Shown here in pieces: positions 27,066-35,780 of a stretch of 64,000 nt of DNA. Source of the stretch: Ruminiclostridium sp. Lineage in GTDB: Bacteria > Bacillota > Clostridia > Oscillospirales > Ruminococcaceae. The stretch lies in assembly GCA_017935365.1 (NCBI GenBank), contig JAGBHT010000028.1:1-64000 (forward strand), in the 5' to 3' direction. Numbering within the stretch: position 1 is the stretch's first letter; each line of letters starts with the position of its first letter. The notes below the pieces were generated by a model. The model ran no database searches and was not told the DNA's origin. It was given only the letters and a program-made list of their open reading frames with translations. The position numbers and the translations under genes are program-made.

Positions 27066-27192
27066 CATAATATGTTCGTAAGGTTGAGATGTAGATTTGA
27101 GATGATGTCTACCTCACGTTTTTACTTTTCTTTCCGTCATGAGAAACAGCATTCCGTAGCAGAGGCTACAGGAGATGCTGTTTTTCTTTTTT
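27066..27192 (+). ncRNA. Candidate small RNA with strong terminator
   Basis: No coding frame with a ribosome binding site leads into the terminator here. CATAAT (27066-27071) may be a -10 box, but the -35 is weak. A small stem (27086-27095 with 27108-27115) is followed by an excellent intrinsic terminator: AAACAGCAT (27144-27152) with ATGCTGTTT (27175-27183), extended by TCCGTAGC/GCTACAGGA, then TTTTTCTTTTTT. A terminator this strong with no upstream plus-strand gene suggests a short stand-alone transcript of about 110 nt. Confidence 0.4.
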
Positions 27193-27249
27193 GTGCGGGA
27201 AAGGTTTATAGGCAGGCGCTTTTGAGTCTGCCGTTTTAATTTTATGTTT

Positions 27250-27284
27250 TATGAAAATCTAAATATTACTTTAGATTCTCATAA
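27250..27284. repeat. 13-6-13 palindrome, downstream of the AAA ATPase gene
   Basis: ATGAAAATCTAAA (27251-27263), 6-base spacer, TTTAGATTCTCAT (27270-27282): one mismatch between the arms. It touches the stop codon of the ATPase gene. Two related palindromes lie on the other side of the gene. Confidence 0.8.
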
Positions 27285-27285
27285 A

Positions 27286-28512
27286 TTATATCAGGTTGCT
27301 TGGTATAAATGAGTTAAGTTCGTCAATAGGATACGGCGTATCGCACATACAAATTATACCGCCATAGCTTCTTTCAAGTGATGCTTTATCTATAAGCTCA
27401 TACTTTTTGACTTCCTTACGGTCGGGATTCGCCGACTTTTTCACCTCAAGAGGGTGAATTTTTCCGTCACATTCGGCTATTATATCTATCTCTTTGGCGT
27501 TGGAATCACGGTAATAGTACAGATTGGCTCTCTTTTTACCGTAAGCGTAACCTCTTATCATTTCATTCACAACATAATTTTCATAATAATGTCCGCTTGC
27601 CGCACCGTTCATCAATGTGTCTTTTGTCAGCCACATTGAAAGAAACGCGCATAATCCCGTGTCACAGAAATACAGCTTTGGTGTTTTAGTAAGCCGTTTC
27701 AGTTCATTGTTTGAATACGGCTGAAGAAGATATATTATGCCAAGCCCCTGTAGCAGTCTTACCCATTCTTTAGCTGTCGGCTCTGAAATATCCGCCGACT
27801 GTGCAAGGTTTGAATAATTGACCTGTTCTGCTGTGAGCGCCGCACAGGTTCTGAGCATTTTGAGAAATCTCGCCGAATCGGTTACTCCGCCGACCTGAGC
27901 AACATCACGCATAAGATAGGTGTCAACATATGAGTTGAAATACTCCTGCCGCATTTCCTCGTCAGCTTGTTGTACACGGGGCATACCGCCCCGCCATATA
28001 TGCTCAAATACGTCTGAAATATTGTTCGGCTTTACTTTGTTCTGCCTTTTGCAAAGTGTTTCAAACGAAAAATCAAGCGGTTCGTCAAAAACTATACCGC
28101 TTTTTTCTCTTTGCGAAAGGCTGTATAAATTCAGTATTCCTACACGACCTGCAAGCGTTTCACGGACATTTTTCATCATATCGTACTGCTGTGAACCGGT
28201 AAGCCAGAACTGACCGCATTCTTCGCTATTGTCGCAGATCACCTTTATCCGCTCAAAAAGCTGTGGAGCATACTGCACCTCATCTATTATCACAGGTGGC
28301 TTGTATTTCTGAAAGAACAATGCCGGGTCGCTTTGCGCAAGTTCCCTTGCCATTATATCGTCAAGGCTTATATATGTTCTTCCTGTGCCATCCGCAAGCT
28401 TTTTCAGCATAGTGGTTTTTCCGACCTGCCTTGCTCCGGTTACAAGAACTACTTTAAAGAAATTGCTCATTTCGCAGAATTTGCGTTCTGCTTCACGCTT
28501 GATATATTCCAT
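27286..28512 (-). CDS. AAA ATPase with DUF4143 domain
   Basis: 408-aa protein of the common family of predicted ATPases with an N-terminal AAA_14 domain and C-terminal DUF4143. Walker A is GARQVGKTTML (about residues 27-37 of this start), and Walker B is VIIDEVQ. The DUF4143 part contains a PD-(D/E)XK-like core: KEIDIIAECDGKIHPLEVKK. These proteins are often multicopy and of unknown function. Start choice is uncertain: ATG 28512 gives MEYIKREAERKF, while a GTG at 28524 is also possible. The gene is bracketed by 13-6-13 palindromes at 27250, 28541 and 28611, which sets it apart from its neighbours. Confidence 0.88.
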   Translation of the reverse strand: MEYIKREAERKFCEMSNFFKVVLVTGARQVGKTTMLKKLADGTGRTYISLDDIMARELAQSDPALFFQKYKPPVIIDEVQYAPQLFERIKVICDNSEECGQFWLTGSQQYDMMKNVRETLAGRVGILNLYSLSQREKSGIVFDEPLDFSFETLCKRQNKVKPNNISDVFEHIWRGGMPRVQQADEEMRQEYFNSYVDTYLMRDVAQVGGVTDSARFLKMLRTCAALTAEQVNYSNLAQSADISEPTAKEWVRLLQGLGIIYLLQPYSNNELKRLTKTPKLYFCDTGLCAFLSMWLTKDTLMNGAASGHYYENYVVNEMIRGYAYGKKRANLYYYRDSNAKEIDIIAECDGKIHPLEVKKSANPDRKEVKKYELIDKASLERSYGGIICMCDTPYPIDELNSFIPSNLI

Positions 28513-28540
28513 ATTGTGCGACACCTCTTACAGCTTAATT

Positions 28541-28572
28541 ATGAAAATCTGAAGTTTACTTTATTTTATCAT
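28541..28572. repeat. 13-6-13 palindrome, degenerate copy upstream of the ATPase
   Basis: ATGAAAATCTGAA (28541-28553), 6-base spacer GTTTAC, TTTATTTTATCAT (28560-28572). The arms have diverged, but the layout matches the other two copies. It lies about 30 bases before the ATPase start, where an operator would act. Confidence 0.7.
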
Positions 28573-28610
28573 AATTATGCACAGCCGTCAAGAAAATACA
28601 CCTTATTTTT

Positions 28611-28642
28611 ATGAAAATCTAAACTCAACTTTAGATTTTCAT
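28611..28642. repeat. 13-6-13 palindrome, perfect copy
   Basis: ATGAAAATCTAAA (28611-28623), spacer CTCAAC, TTTAGATTTTCAT (28630-28642): perfect arms. It sits 4 bases after the pilT stop and may also serve as its transcription end. With the copy at 27250 it frames a unit of about 1.4 kb. Confidence 0.85.
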
Positions 28643-28646
28643 AAAT

Positions 28647-29714
28647 TTACTTATCTTCTCCGATTTTTCTGAGCATTATCTCAGGGTGAGAAGCGTGCTT
28701 GATAAGCTCGGCTCTGCTTATCTGATTATTTCTGTACATATGCATAAGGTACGAATCCATAGTGATCATGCCGGATTCGCCCGACGCTGTGATAACCGTG
28801 TCTATCTGGTGCGTCTTGGATTCTCTTATCATATTTCTGATAGCGTTGTTGCACTTCATTATCTCAAATGCGGGACGGAGTATGCCGTCCTCGCAGGGGA
28901 TAAGCTGTTGAGATATTACCGAGCATAACAGCTGTGACAGCTGGATCCGCACCTGCTGCTGCTGGCTCGGCGGGAAAATATCGATAATTCTGTCTATCGT
29001 GTTCTGCGCTCCGACAGAGTGCAGAGTAGAAATTACAAGGTGACCTGTTTCAGCGGCGGTGAGCGCCGTGCTTATCGTTTCATAGTCACGCATTTCGCCG
29101 AGAAGTATTACATCGGGCGACTGGCGCAGGCAGGCTCTCAGTGCTACGATATAGCTCTTGCTGTCGCTGCTTATTTCACGCTGGCTGATTATGCTCTTCT
29201 TGTTCTTGTGAAGATATTCTATAGGATCTTCGAGCGTTATGATATGGCTGTTTCTCTGCTTGTTTATCTCGTCTATTATGCAGGCAAGCGTTGTGGATTT
29301 ACCGCCGCCGGCAGGACCTGTAACAAGCACAAGACCCTTCGTTCTCGAAACCGTATCGGTGATTATTTCGGGCAGAATGTTGAGTTCTCTGTAGTCGGGT
29401 ATGTCAAACTCAACTACACGGATAACCGCCGCCATTGTTCCTCTCTGCTTGTATGCGCTGATACGAAAACGGCTCAGTCCCTTTACGGATACGGAAAAAT
29501 CATCATCGCCCGTTTCCTCGTACTTTGAAATATCTCTTCCTGCAAGGCGGTATATCTCTTTTACCAGTCTTTCCGCTTCGGCGGGAAGTATGATATCATC
29601 GCTTTCTTTTGTAATTATGCCGTTTTCCTTATACGACACGGCAAGTCCCGATATGAGAAATATATCGGAGGCTTTCTTTTCGACTGCGCCTTTAAGTATT
29701 TCCATCAGTTCCAT
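28647..29714 (-). CDS. pilT: PilT-type type IV pilus ATPase
   Basis: 355-aa hexameric secretion ATPase of the PilT family, which powers pilus retraction in classic systems. The N-terminal KKASDIFLISG, the Walker A GPAGGGKSTT (about residues 132-141), the Asp box (ITLEDPIEYLH), the Walker B-like DVILLGEMRD and the His box (GHLVISTLHS) are all present and the length is normal. The start has AAAGGAATAAAA upstream. It is the last gene of a pseudopilus-like operon in which no PilB assembly ATPase is found, so it may have a different job here or work with a PilB encoded elsewhere. Confidence 0.93.
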   Translation of the reverse strand: MELMEILKGAVEKKASDIFLISGLAVSYKENGIITKESDDIILPAEAERLVKEIYRLAGRDISKYEETGDDDFSVSVKGLSRFRISAYKQRGTMAAVIRVVEFDIPDYRELNILPEIITDTVSRTKGLVLVTGPAGGGKSTTLACIIDEINKQRNSHIITLEDPIEYLHKNKKSIISQREISSDSKSYIVALRACLRQSPDVILLGEMRDYETISTALTAAETGHLVISTLHSVGAQNTIDRIIDIFPPSQQQQVRIQLSQLLCSVISQQLIPCEDGILRPAFEIMKCNNAIRNMIRESKTHQIDTVITASGESGMITMDSYLMHMYRNNQISRAELIKHASHPEIMLRKIGEDK

Positions 29715-29727
29715 AATTTTATTCCTT

Positions 29728-30207
29728 TCATACCGGTAAACTTTCGCCGTTCCATATCGGCAATGAGTTTTCTTCTTCGTAATAATTGTTGCTTACTGTT
29801 TTCCAACCTGTAACGCTGAGTGTTCCGTCACTGTACTGCGCTTTGCACACAAGCTTGCTTAGACTGTTTATATCCTCGCTCCACGAGAATGTCAGCGCCT
29901 GATTGCCGCGTCCTCCGCCGCTTACTTCAAAGCCCTGCTCTGCCGCCGCCGCGGATATATCTATTATTGTTTCGTCATTTACAAGAGCATACAGCTTGTC
30001 GAGCCTTTCGGTCGCCTTTACATCTGCGGCATAATACTCTTCCTGCGCTGTGCTGAGTTTTTTTGCTCTGTCAAGATCCTGCCTTACCGTGACAAGGCAC
30101 AGCACCGACAGAATGACCGTTGCAAGCACCACGAATATAACAAGCAGTGACGATATGCCAACGCTGTTAAGGCTTTTTCCGCCCGGTTTGCTTTTACCGT
30201 TATTCAA
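29728..30207 (-). CDS. PilX-like minor pilin-type protein
   Basis: 159 aa. A hydrophobic segment at about residues 16-43 follows a short basic, Gly/Ser-containing head, and the rest is a small extracytoplasmic domain with one Cys. The position in the pilus operon and the head-plus-helix shape suggest a minor pilin or assembly factor, but the cleavage motif is not clear. The start is TTG at 30207, supported by AAGGAGGGCTGACC just upstream; it overlaps the previous gene by 8 bases, indicating coupled translation. Confidence 0.72.
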   Translation of the reverse strand: MNNGKSKPGGKSLNSVGISSLLVIFVVLATVILSVLCLVTVRQDLDRAKKLSTAQEEYYAADVKATERLDKLYALVNDETIIDISAAAAEQGFEVSGGGRGNQALTFSWSEDINSLSKLVCKAQYSDGTLSVTGWKTVSNNYYEEENSLPIWNGESLPV

Positions 30208-30553
30208 GGTCAGCCCTCCTTGCGCTTGTTATAGTGATATATGTATATTTGCTGTCATATGCGGTAATATCGAGATACTGCATACTGCCGTCAATGCGCT
30301 CCGACAGTTTTATCTCAACATCGCCGTCTGTATATAATTTTTCGAGCTCTGCTATATCCGTTCCGCTTTTATAGCACTCTGCTATGTCGGCAGTCTTTAT
30401 CTGTGCGTCCGACAGCCGCTCGGCATATCTCATCTCGCTTGCCGCTATTCCTACAACCCTGACGCAAGCCGCCGCACAGACCGCAAATACGGCTATTACT
30501 ATCAGCAGTTCAACCAGGAACGCGCCGTTTCTGGAACGTCTTTTCATGCTCAT
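30200..30553 (-). CDS. Type IV prepilin-like protein
   Basis: 117 aa. A class III signal is clear: a basic leader, then NGAFLVELLIVIAVFAV, so cleavage after Gly would leave Ala1 with Glu at position +5 of the mature pilin. The C-terminal domain is short. Start ATG 30553 overlaps the stop of the upstream gene (ATGA); an ATG two codons later is also possible. It would be processed by a prepilin peptidase, which is not in this window. Confidence 0.8.
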   Translation of the reverse strand: MSMKRRSRNGAFLVELLIVIAVFAVCAAACVRVVGIAASEMRYAERLSDAQIKTADIAECYKSGTDIAELEKLYTDGDVEIKLSERIDGSMQYLDITAYDSKYTYITITSARRADLE

Positions 30554-31053
30554 ACGCCGACCGCCTTTCCGCCGTGCAGGCTGTAATGTGATGAAGTCGT
30601 AACACCGTCGCACGTTACGGTAAAGCAAACGGTTCTGCCGTCCGTTTCGGCGGTGAAGCTATCGGCAGGCAGAAGCGTATTGCCGCTGTCTTCACTGAAC
30701 GGCGCGTCATAAGGCACGAACAGCTCTTTCAGTTCTCCGCCGTATGCGTATATATAGGTCATGTACTTCTCACCGTCTATCATATCGGCAAAGCTGAGGT
30801 ACTGGGTATCACCCGATTTTCCGACCGATATATCCGCGTCATCATAGCTCCTCAGCTTCTGGAGTACCAGCGTCTGCGCGGTAGCTGTATCAAAGCGCTT
30901 GCCGATATCATTGCCGAGCCTTTTATATACTCTTGCAAATGCAAGTACCGACGCTAAAAGACAACATACGAACAATACGAATACAGTCAGCACAAAAACC
31001 ATATCAATACCGCTTTTATTCGATTTTATCGTTTTTGAACGACTACGGAACAT
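30550..31053 (-). CDS. Pilin-like protein (DUF4860-like)
   Basis: 167 aa. A basic head, SGIDMVFVLTVFVLFVCC (residues ~14-31), gives an N-terminal hydrophobic helix of pilin type, although residue +5 would be Phe instead of Glu. The outer domain resembles the DUF4860 proteins found next to PilC/PilT in Clostridia. The start has GGAGGACGGT upstream. It is coupled to the following prepilin gene by a 4-base overlap. Confidence 0.7.
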   Translation of the reverse strand: MFRSRSKTIKSNKSGIDMVFVLTVFVLFVCCLLASVLAFARVYKRLGNDIGKRFDTATAQTLVLQKLRSYDDADISVGKSGDTQYLSFADMIDGEKYMTYIYAYGGELKELFVPYDAPFSEDSGNTLLPADSFTAETDGRTVCFTVTCDGVTTSSHYSLHGGKAVGV

Positions 31054-31062
31054 ACCGTCCTC

Positions 31063-31380
31063 CTATTTTGCTATAACTCTTATCTCAGGCATTATATTTG
31101 ATGAAACCGGGCTGTAATGCACAATGCACTCGTTTTCATCTATATGCAGATTGTAATTGTCTATAAGATATTGCAGGCTGTCGGGATAAAATCCTTCCAC
31201 CGCATAACACTCGGTCGCCGCACGGCGCACGCCGCTTTCAACAATATTGAGGTTTTCGCTTTTGCGGTTATTATTGCTGTCGGTTATCGACACGGCAACT
31301 ATGGCAACTGCCGCCGCCGAAAGCACGACCGCCGTGATCGCATCGCGTACTATATAAAATGCGCTTGTATACTTTCTCAT
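31063..31380 (-). CDS. Small pilin-like protein
   Basis: 105 aa with one hydrophobic segment (residues ~13-32) and a small outer domain. The segment CYAVEGFYPDSLQYLIDNY is like the conserved part of GspG-type pseudopilins, where residues before the disulfide form the pilus body. The canonical Gly|Phe-xxxx-Glu cleavage site is missing. Start: ATG 31380 with AGGGTGA upstream; a GTG at 31389 overlapping the pilC stop is an alternative. Confidence 0.68.
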   Translation of the reverse strand: MRKYTSAFYIVRDAITAVVLSAAAVAIVAVSITDSNNNRKSENLNIVESGVRRAATECYAVEGFYPDSLQYLIDNYNLHIDENECIVHYSPVSSNIMPEIRVIAK

Positions 31381-31385
31381 TTTTG

Positions 31386-32423
31386 TCACCCTATAACTGT
31401 CATAACACCCATCAGAGGTATCATTACCGACAGGAGTATAAATCCTACAGCCACTGCCATTATGATAACCATAGTCGGCTCAAACCTTGCCACAGCGTTC
31501 TGGATAACGGCGGAAACCTTCTTTTCCGCATTGTCCGCAATTGTTGCCATTGTTTTGTCAAGCGTGCCTGTGCTGAACGCTATGCTTATCATTCTCATAT
31601 TGACTGCCGAGAAAATTCCTGTTTCGCTCAACGCCTCAACAAACGCCTTTCCGTCTGTCATCTTTTGGCGGCACTCGGTGAGCTTTTCACGCATATAGTC
31701 GTTTTCAAGCAGATTTTCGCACATATCCAGAGATTCGTCAATATCCATACCGCTTGAAAGAGTCATAGACATAGCCGCAGAAAATCTTGCGGCATATAAA
31801 GTCTTTGCCGTTTTCGTATGTGAAACTGCATGAATGACAGCTTTTCTGAACGGTCTGACAAGATTGTAAAGCAATACGCCGAGTATTATGATAAATGCCA
31901 GTGTTCCTATTATGAACACTGCAACATTGCTTATTACGCCGCCTGCGTTCATTATCTGTTGTGCGCTGCCCGGGAGCGTAAGTCCGAGCTGTGCAAAAAC
32001 ATCTGCAAATATCGGCAGCACATACACCGACAGCAGTATGATCACCGCAAATACAACTATAAGCAGTATGGCAGGGTATGTGACCGCACTTTTTACCGAT
32101 ATGCTTATTTCTTCTATCCCTGCATAATACTCAGAAAGCGACGCAAATACCGTGTCGAGTCTGCCTGTGGTTTCGCCGACTTCAATCATTTTCAGAAAAT
32201 AGTTAGGGAATACGCCGGTTTTTGCAAAAGCCTTTGTGATACTGCTTCCTTGTTCGACAGAGCCGAGTATCTTTTCCAGTAGAGCCGCCTTATGCCTGTC
32301 CTCATCGTCCTGAAGAATAACCAGTATCCCGTCGGTTATCGTAAGTCCCGAACTTACAACCGATGCAAGCTCGGAGCAGAGTATTGAAATATCCTCATTT
32401 GAAAGATAATGTTTCTTGCTCAT
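31386..32423 (-). CDS. Type II secretion/type IV pilus platform protein, PilC/GspF family
   Basis: 345-aa inner-membrane platform protein with two T2SSF domains (about residues 10-130 and 210-335), each followed by hydrophobic segments (roughly 115-140, 160-190 and 315-340). It anchors the ATPase and pilins in pilus or pseudopilus assembly. Motifs include GNxIT-like GSSITKAF, then MIEVGETTGRLD and the second-domain MISIAFSTGTLD. The start has GGAGGAAAAA upstream. First pilus gene of the operon, directly after the transglutaminase-like lipoprotein gene. Confidence 0.92.
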   Translation of the reverse strand: MSKKHYLSNEDISILCSELASVVSSGLTITDGILVILQDDEDRHKAALLEKILGSVEQGSSITKAFAKTGVFPNYFLKMIEVGETTGRLDTVFASLSEYYAGIEEISISVKSAVTYPAILLIVVFAVIILLSVYVLPIFADVFAQLGLTLPGSAQQIMNAGGVISNVAVFIIGTLAFIIILGVLLYNLVRPFRKAVIHAVSHTKTAKTLYAARFSAAMSMTLSSGMDIDESLDMCENLLENDYMREKLTECRQKMTDGKAFVEALSETGIFSAVNMRMISIAFSTGTLDKTMATIADNAEKKVSAVIQNAVARFEPTMVIIMAVAVGFILLSVMIPLMGVMTVIG

Positions 32424-32436
32424 TTTTTCCTCCGTA

Positions 32437-33660
32437 TCAATAGTAATACATTACCGAATAGTTACTGCCGTTTGAAATAAAATCGACAGTATTTTTATAG
32501 TCGGCGTCATCCTTTGCACTTGCCGCAAAGGTCGGGTCCATTCTGTTCCAGCTGTTGCCGTCAAAATAGATATATCCGTCTATCCATCCGCTACCGTCAA
32601 CATATACGCTTATCCACGCATGATAAACATCGCCTGCGTATCCGACAACTACTTTTGTCGGTATCTTCTGTGAGCGGAGCATCGCCGCCATCAGTGAGGC
32701 ATAATCAAAGCATATTCCGCTTTTATTTGCAAGCACCGTATCCGGAACGGGTATATAACCGTTAGCGCCGTTTTCGGCAGTGGAAACATAGCTGATATTA
32801 TTTATCACATAGTCGTATATTGCCGCCGTCTTTGCGATAGTGTCCTTGTTTCCGCCGCAAAGCTTTGACGAAAGCGCCACGCAGGAAGAACCTGCATCGT
32901 ACATACAGAACTGGTTCGGGGTGAGGAACGGCAGAAAGCTGTCCGCTACCGATACACTCAGCGACTGCTTGAACATTACCGTACCCTTGCCCGCACTCGT
33001 GACTTTCAGCACGTTTACCGTGTAATTGCCGCTACCCTCTGTCAGCGGTATTACTTCATAATTTCCCGAACTGTTAAGCTGGAATGTATAGCGGACATTT
33101 ATATCATCGGCGTTTACAAGTATTCTGTAACTGCCGCTCATCGCCTTTTTGAGCTTTATCATAAGATAGCCCTGCGACGCATTCGACGCGTCTATGATCG
33201 CGTCGTCATTGCTGTATACCTTTTTTTCGTCTGCCGTCGGGGTGATTATATACGACGGTGACGGCTCAGTCTGAGGTGGGTCGGTCCGAGGCGGCTTGGT
33301 CTGCGGCGGGTCGGTCTGCGGTGGATCGGTTTCGGGTGCTTTTGTAGTCGGCGAGGCGGTCTGCGGCTCTGTCTTGGGAGCTTCGGTGTCCGGCGCTTTT
33401 GTCGTTTTCGGTGTGGTGTCGGGCGGTGCGGTCGTTGTCTGTTTTGTTGTAGTGGTTGTTTCAGTGGTTTGCTCGGATGTAACAGATGTTGTTATCTCAG
33501 GCGTTGTCTGTGATGCTGTGGATATTTTTACGGTAGTGGTTACTGACGTGCTTGTGTCTGCGGACGATACGGTCTGTCCGTCACCGCTACAGCCGCCGAG
33601 AACGGCACACAGTGCGATTATTCCGCCTGCAATAACCGCAGCCAGTCTATAGCTTTTCAT
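32437..33660 (-). CDS. Lipoprotein with Thr/Pro-rich linker and transglutaminase-like domain
   Basis: 407 aa. The signal peptide ends in lipobox VLGGC (Cys ~24). A long Thr/Pro/Asp linker (residues ~25-140; units such as TDPPQTDPPQ) acts as a spacer. A beta-sandwich-like region of ~90 residues follows, then a transglutaminase-like cysteine protease fold with the triad Cys in GICFDYA, His in VYHAWISV and Asp in RMDPTF. Such domains hydrolyse or crosslink peptides at the surface. I chose ATG 33660, preceded by GGAAGGGGGCGG. It is 13 bases from pilC, so it heads the pilus operon and may act on pilus or cell-wall proteins (inference). Confidence 0.85.
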   Translation of the reverse strand: MKSYRLAAVIAGGIIALCAVLGGCSGDGQTVSSADTSTSVTTTVKISTASQTTPEITTSVTSEQTTETTTTTKQTTTAPPDTTPKTTKAPDTEAPKTEPQTASPTTKAPETDPPQTDPPQTKPPRTDPPQTEPSPSYIITPTADEKKVYSNDDAIIDASNASQGYLMIKLKKAMSGSYRILVNADDINVRYTFQLNSSGNYEVIPLTEGSGNYTVNVLKVTSAGKGTVMFKQSLSVSVADSFLPFLTPNQFCMYDAGSSCVALSSKLCGGNKDTIAKTAAIYDYVINNISYVSTAENGANGYIPVPDTVLANKSGICFDYASLMAAMLRSQKIPTKVVVGYAGDVYHAWISVYVDGSGWIDGYIYFDGNSWNRMDPTFAASAKDDADYKNTVDFISNGSNYSVMYYY

Positions 33661-33748
33661 ATGCCGCCCCCTTCCGGAATACAAAAATTACATATATTTT
33701 AAGTATATCACAATATGCGGCGAATGTCTATCGGTTACAAAAAGAAAA

Positions 33749-33772
33749 AGCCGCGATTTTTCATCACGGCTT
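33749..33772 (-). terminator. Terminator of the ilv-leu operon
   Basis: Stem AAGCCGtGAT with ATCgCGGCTT, followed on the minus strand by TTTCTTTTTG. It lies just after the leuB stop. Confidence 0.8.
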
Positions 33773-33789
33773 CATTTACTGCTATATAA

Positions 33790-34872
33790 TCATATATTCT
33801 CGGCTATCTTGTCGCCCATCTCGGAGCATGAGAGCAGTGTCATACCCTCACTTATGATGTCGCCTGTGCGGTAGCCGTCCTTAAGTACCTTGCTTACTGC
33901 GTTTTCAACTGCGTCTGCTTCCTTTACCATATCAAAGCTGTAACGGAGCATCATTGCGGCTGAAAGGATAGTAGCTATGGGGTTTGCCTTGTTCTGACCG
34001 GCAATATCGGGAGCTGAACCGCCGCTCGGCTCGTACAGGCCGAACTTTGTTTCGTTCATGCTGGCTGACGGGAGCATACCTATAGAACCTGTGATCATAC
34101 TTGCTTCATCTGAGAGGATATCGCCGAACATATTTTCAGTTACCATAACGTCAAACTGTGCGGGATCCTTTACAAGCTGCATTGCGCTGTTGTCAACGAG
34201 CATATGCTCAAGAGTGACCTCGGGATAATCCTTCGATACTTCTGTTACGACCTTTCTCCACAGTCTTGAAGAATCAAGAACGTTAGCCTTATCAACGCTT
34301 GTTACTTTCTTTCTTCTCTTCATTGCAACGTCAAATGCCTTGATAGCGATTCTGCGGATCTCTTCCTCGCTGTATGTAAGAGTATCGGTAGCTGTCATAA
34401 CGCCGTTTACTTCTTCAGTCTTTCTTGCACCGAAGTAAAGACCGCCTGTAAGCTCACGCATTATCAGCATATCAAAGCCCTTAGCGCTTATCTCCGTCTT
34501 TAAAGGGCAAGCGCCTGCAAGCTCAGGATAAAGCAGACAGGGACGGAGATTTGCGAACAGTCCGAGCGCCTTTCTTATTCCGAGCAGACCTGCTTCGGGG
34601 CGCAGATTTGCGGGGAGCTTATACCAGGGTGATGTTGTTGTGTCACCGCCGATAGAGCCCATAAGTACAGCGTCTGATGCTTTGCAGGCGGCTATCGTTT
34701 CGTCTGTCAGCGGTACGCCGTTTGCGTCTATTGAGCATCCGCCCATGAGTAACTGTGTGTAGTTGAACTTGTGACCGAATTTTTCGGCTACCTTGTCGAG
34801 TACTTTCATACTCTCGGTAACTATCTCAGGACCTATTCCGTCGCCCTTGATAACGGCTATGTTCTTTTCCAT
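33790..34872 (-). CDS. leuB: 3-isopropylmalate dehydrogenase
   Basis: 360-aa NAD-dependent beta-decarboxylating dehydrogenase: 3-isopropylmalate to 2-oxoisocaproate precursor, third step of leucine synthesis. Signatures are GDGIGPEI at the N-terminus, [10 protein letters not shown] with the substrate-binding Arg/Tyr, and the metal/NAD motif [17 protein letters not shown]. Full length. The start has GAAAGGATATT upstream. Last gene of the operon, followed by the terminator; a GNAT gene separates it from leuD. Confidence 0.97.
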   Translation of the reverse strand: MEKNIAVIKGDGIGPEIVTESMKVLDKVAEKFGHKFNYTQLLMGGCSIDANGVPLTDETIAACKASDAVLMGSIGGDTTTSPWYKLPANLRPEAGLLGIRKALGLFANLRPCLLYPELAGACPLKTEISAKGFDMLIMRELTGGLYFGARKTEEVNGVMTATDTLTYSEEEIRRIAIKAFDVAMKRRKKVTSVDKANVLDSSRLWRKVVTEVSKDYPEVTLEHMLVDNSAMQLVKDPAQFDVMVTENMFGDILSDEASMITGSIGMLPSASMNETKFGLYEPSGGSAPDIAGQNKANPIATILSAAMMLRYSFDMVKEADAVENAVSKVLKDGYRTGDIISEGMTLLSCSEMGDKIAENI

Positions 34873-34894
34873 AGGTAATATCCTTTCTATGAGC

Positions 34895-35260
34895 TTAAAG
34901 CTCTATTCTGTATAAAGCTGATTTTCCCTCAGCCTTTTCAAAGCCGAATTTTATAAGAAAACGTTCTGCCATTTCATTGTCGGGGGTAGCTACGGCATAT
35001 TTATATCCGCAGGCACGCATTGTTCTCAGCGTGTAATTGAGCAGTTTGCGGGCTACGCCGTAATGCCTTTTATCCTCACGGACAAACAGTTTTTCAAGTA
35101 CGACCTCGCCGCTTATACTGCCGGGCTTTTCGGTTGTTATGCAGACTGCGCACAACTCATCGTCCGTGTACAGTCCGAAACCGTGCAGTTTTACCGATAT
35201 ATCACGATAGCCCTGCTCCTGCAGTTCTCTGTCGGATAACGCTTTTATATCTACCCTCAT
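34895..35260 (-). CDS. GNAT-family acetyltransferase
   Basis: 121-aa protein with the GNAT core: [22 protein letters not shown] contains the acetyl-CoA loop (R-x-x-G-V-A), and [12 protein letters not shown] ends the fold. It is shorter than most GNATs, starting close to beta-strand 2. The substrate is unknown. Its place between leuD and leuB, 21-22 bases from each, means it is expressed with leucine synthesis; whether it acts in that pathway is not shown by the sequence. Confidence 0.85.
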   Translation of the reverse strand: MRVDIKALSDRELQEQGYRDISVKLHGFGLYTDDELCAVCITTEKPGSISGEVVLEKLFVREDKRHYGVARKLLNYTLRTMRACGYKYAVATPDNEMAERFLIKFGFEKAEGKSALYRIEL

Positions 35261-35281
35261 GGCATAACGCTTTCTGCGGTC

Positions 35282-35764
35282 TTACTTCTTCAATGAGTTC
35301 AGCAGACCGCCCTTGTTGATTATATCCTTGATAAATTCGGGGAAAGGTTCAGCCTTGTATGTGCAACCCTTTGTAACATTGGTGATAATGCCTGTGTCAA
35401 AGTCGACCTCGACCTCGTTGCCGTTCTCAATATCCTTAGCGGCTTCATCGCACTCCAGGATAGCAAGGCCGATGTTTATCGCGTTGCGGTAGAAAATTCT
35501 TGCGAATGTGCTTGCGATAACGCATGAGATACCGCTTGCCTTGATTGCAATAGGTGCGTGCTCTCTTGAGCTTCCGCAACCGAAATTCATATTGGCAACT
35601 ATTATGTCGCCTTCCTTGACGTTCTTTACAAAGTCCTTGTCGATATCCTCCATACAGTGGCTTGCAAGCTCTTTATGGTCGGCTGTGTTAAGGTATCTTG
35701 CAGGAATGATAACGTCGGTATCTACGTTGTCACCGTATTTATGTACTGTACCGTGTGCCTTCAT
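35282..35764 (-). CDS. leuD: 3-isopropylmalate dehydratase, small subunit
   Basis: 160-aa small subunit of isopropylmalate isomerase, the aconitase swivel domain. The motif [15 protein letters not shown] is near the N-terminus, and [10 protein letters not shown] with the conserved Gly-Ser-Ser-Arg is near residue 55. It pairs with LeuC to isomerise 2- to 3-isopropylmalate. I chose ATG 35764, preceded by GAAAGGAAAG. An extension to 35791 would overlap the Dabb gene. Confidence 0.96.
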   Translation of the reverse strand: MKAHGTVHKYGDNVDTDVIIPARYLNTADHKELASHCMEDIDKDFVKNVKEGDIIVANMNFGCGSSREHAPIAIKASGISCVIASTFARIFYRNAINIGLAILECDEAAKDIENGNEVEVDFDTGIITNVTKGCTYKAEPFPEFIKDIINKGGLLNSLKK

Positions 35765-35780
35765 ATATGTCTTTCCTTTC

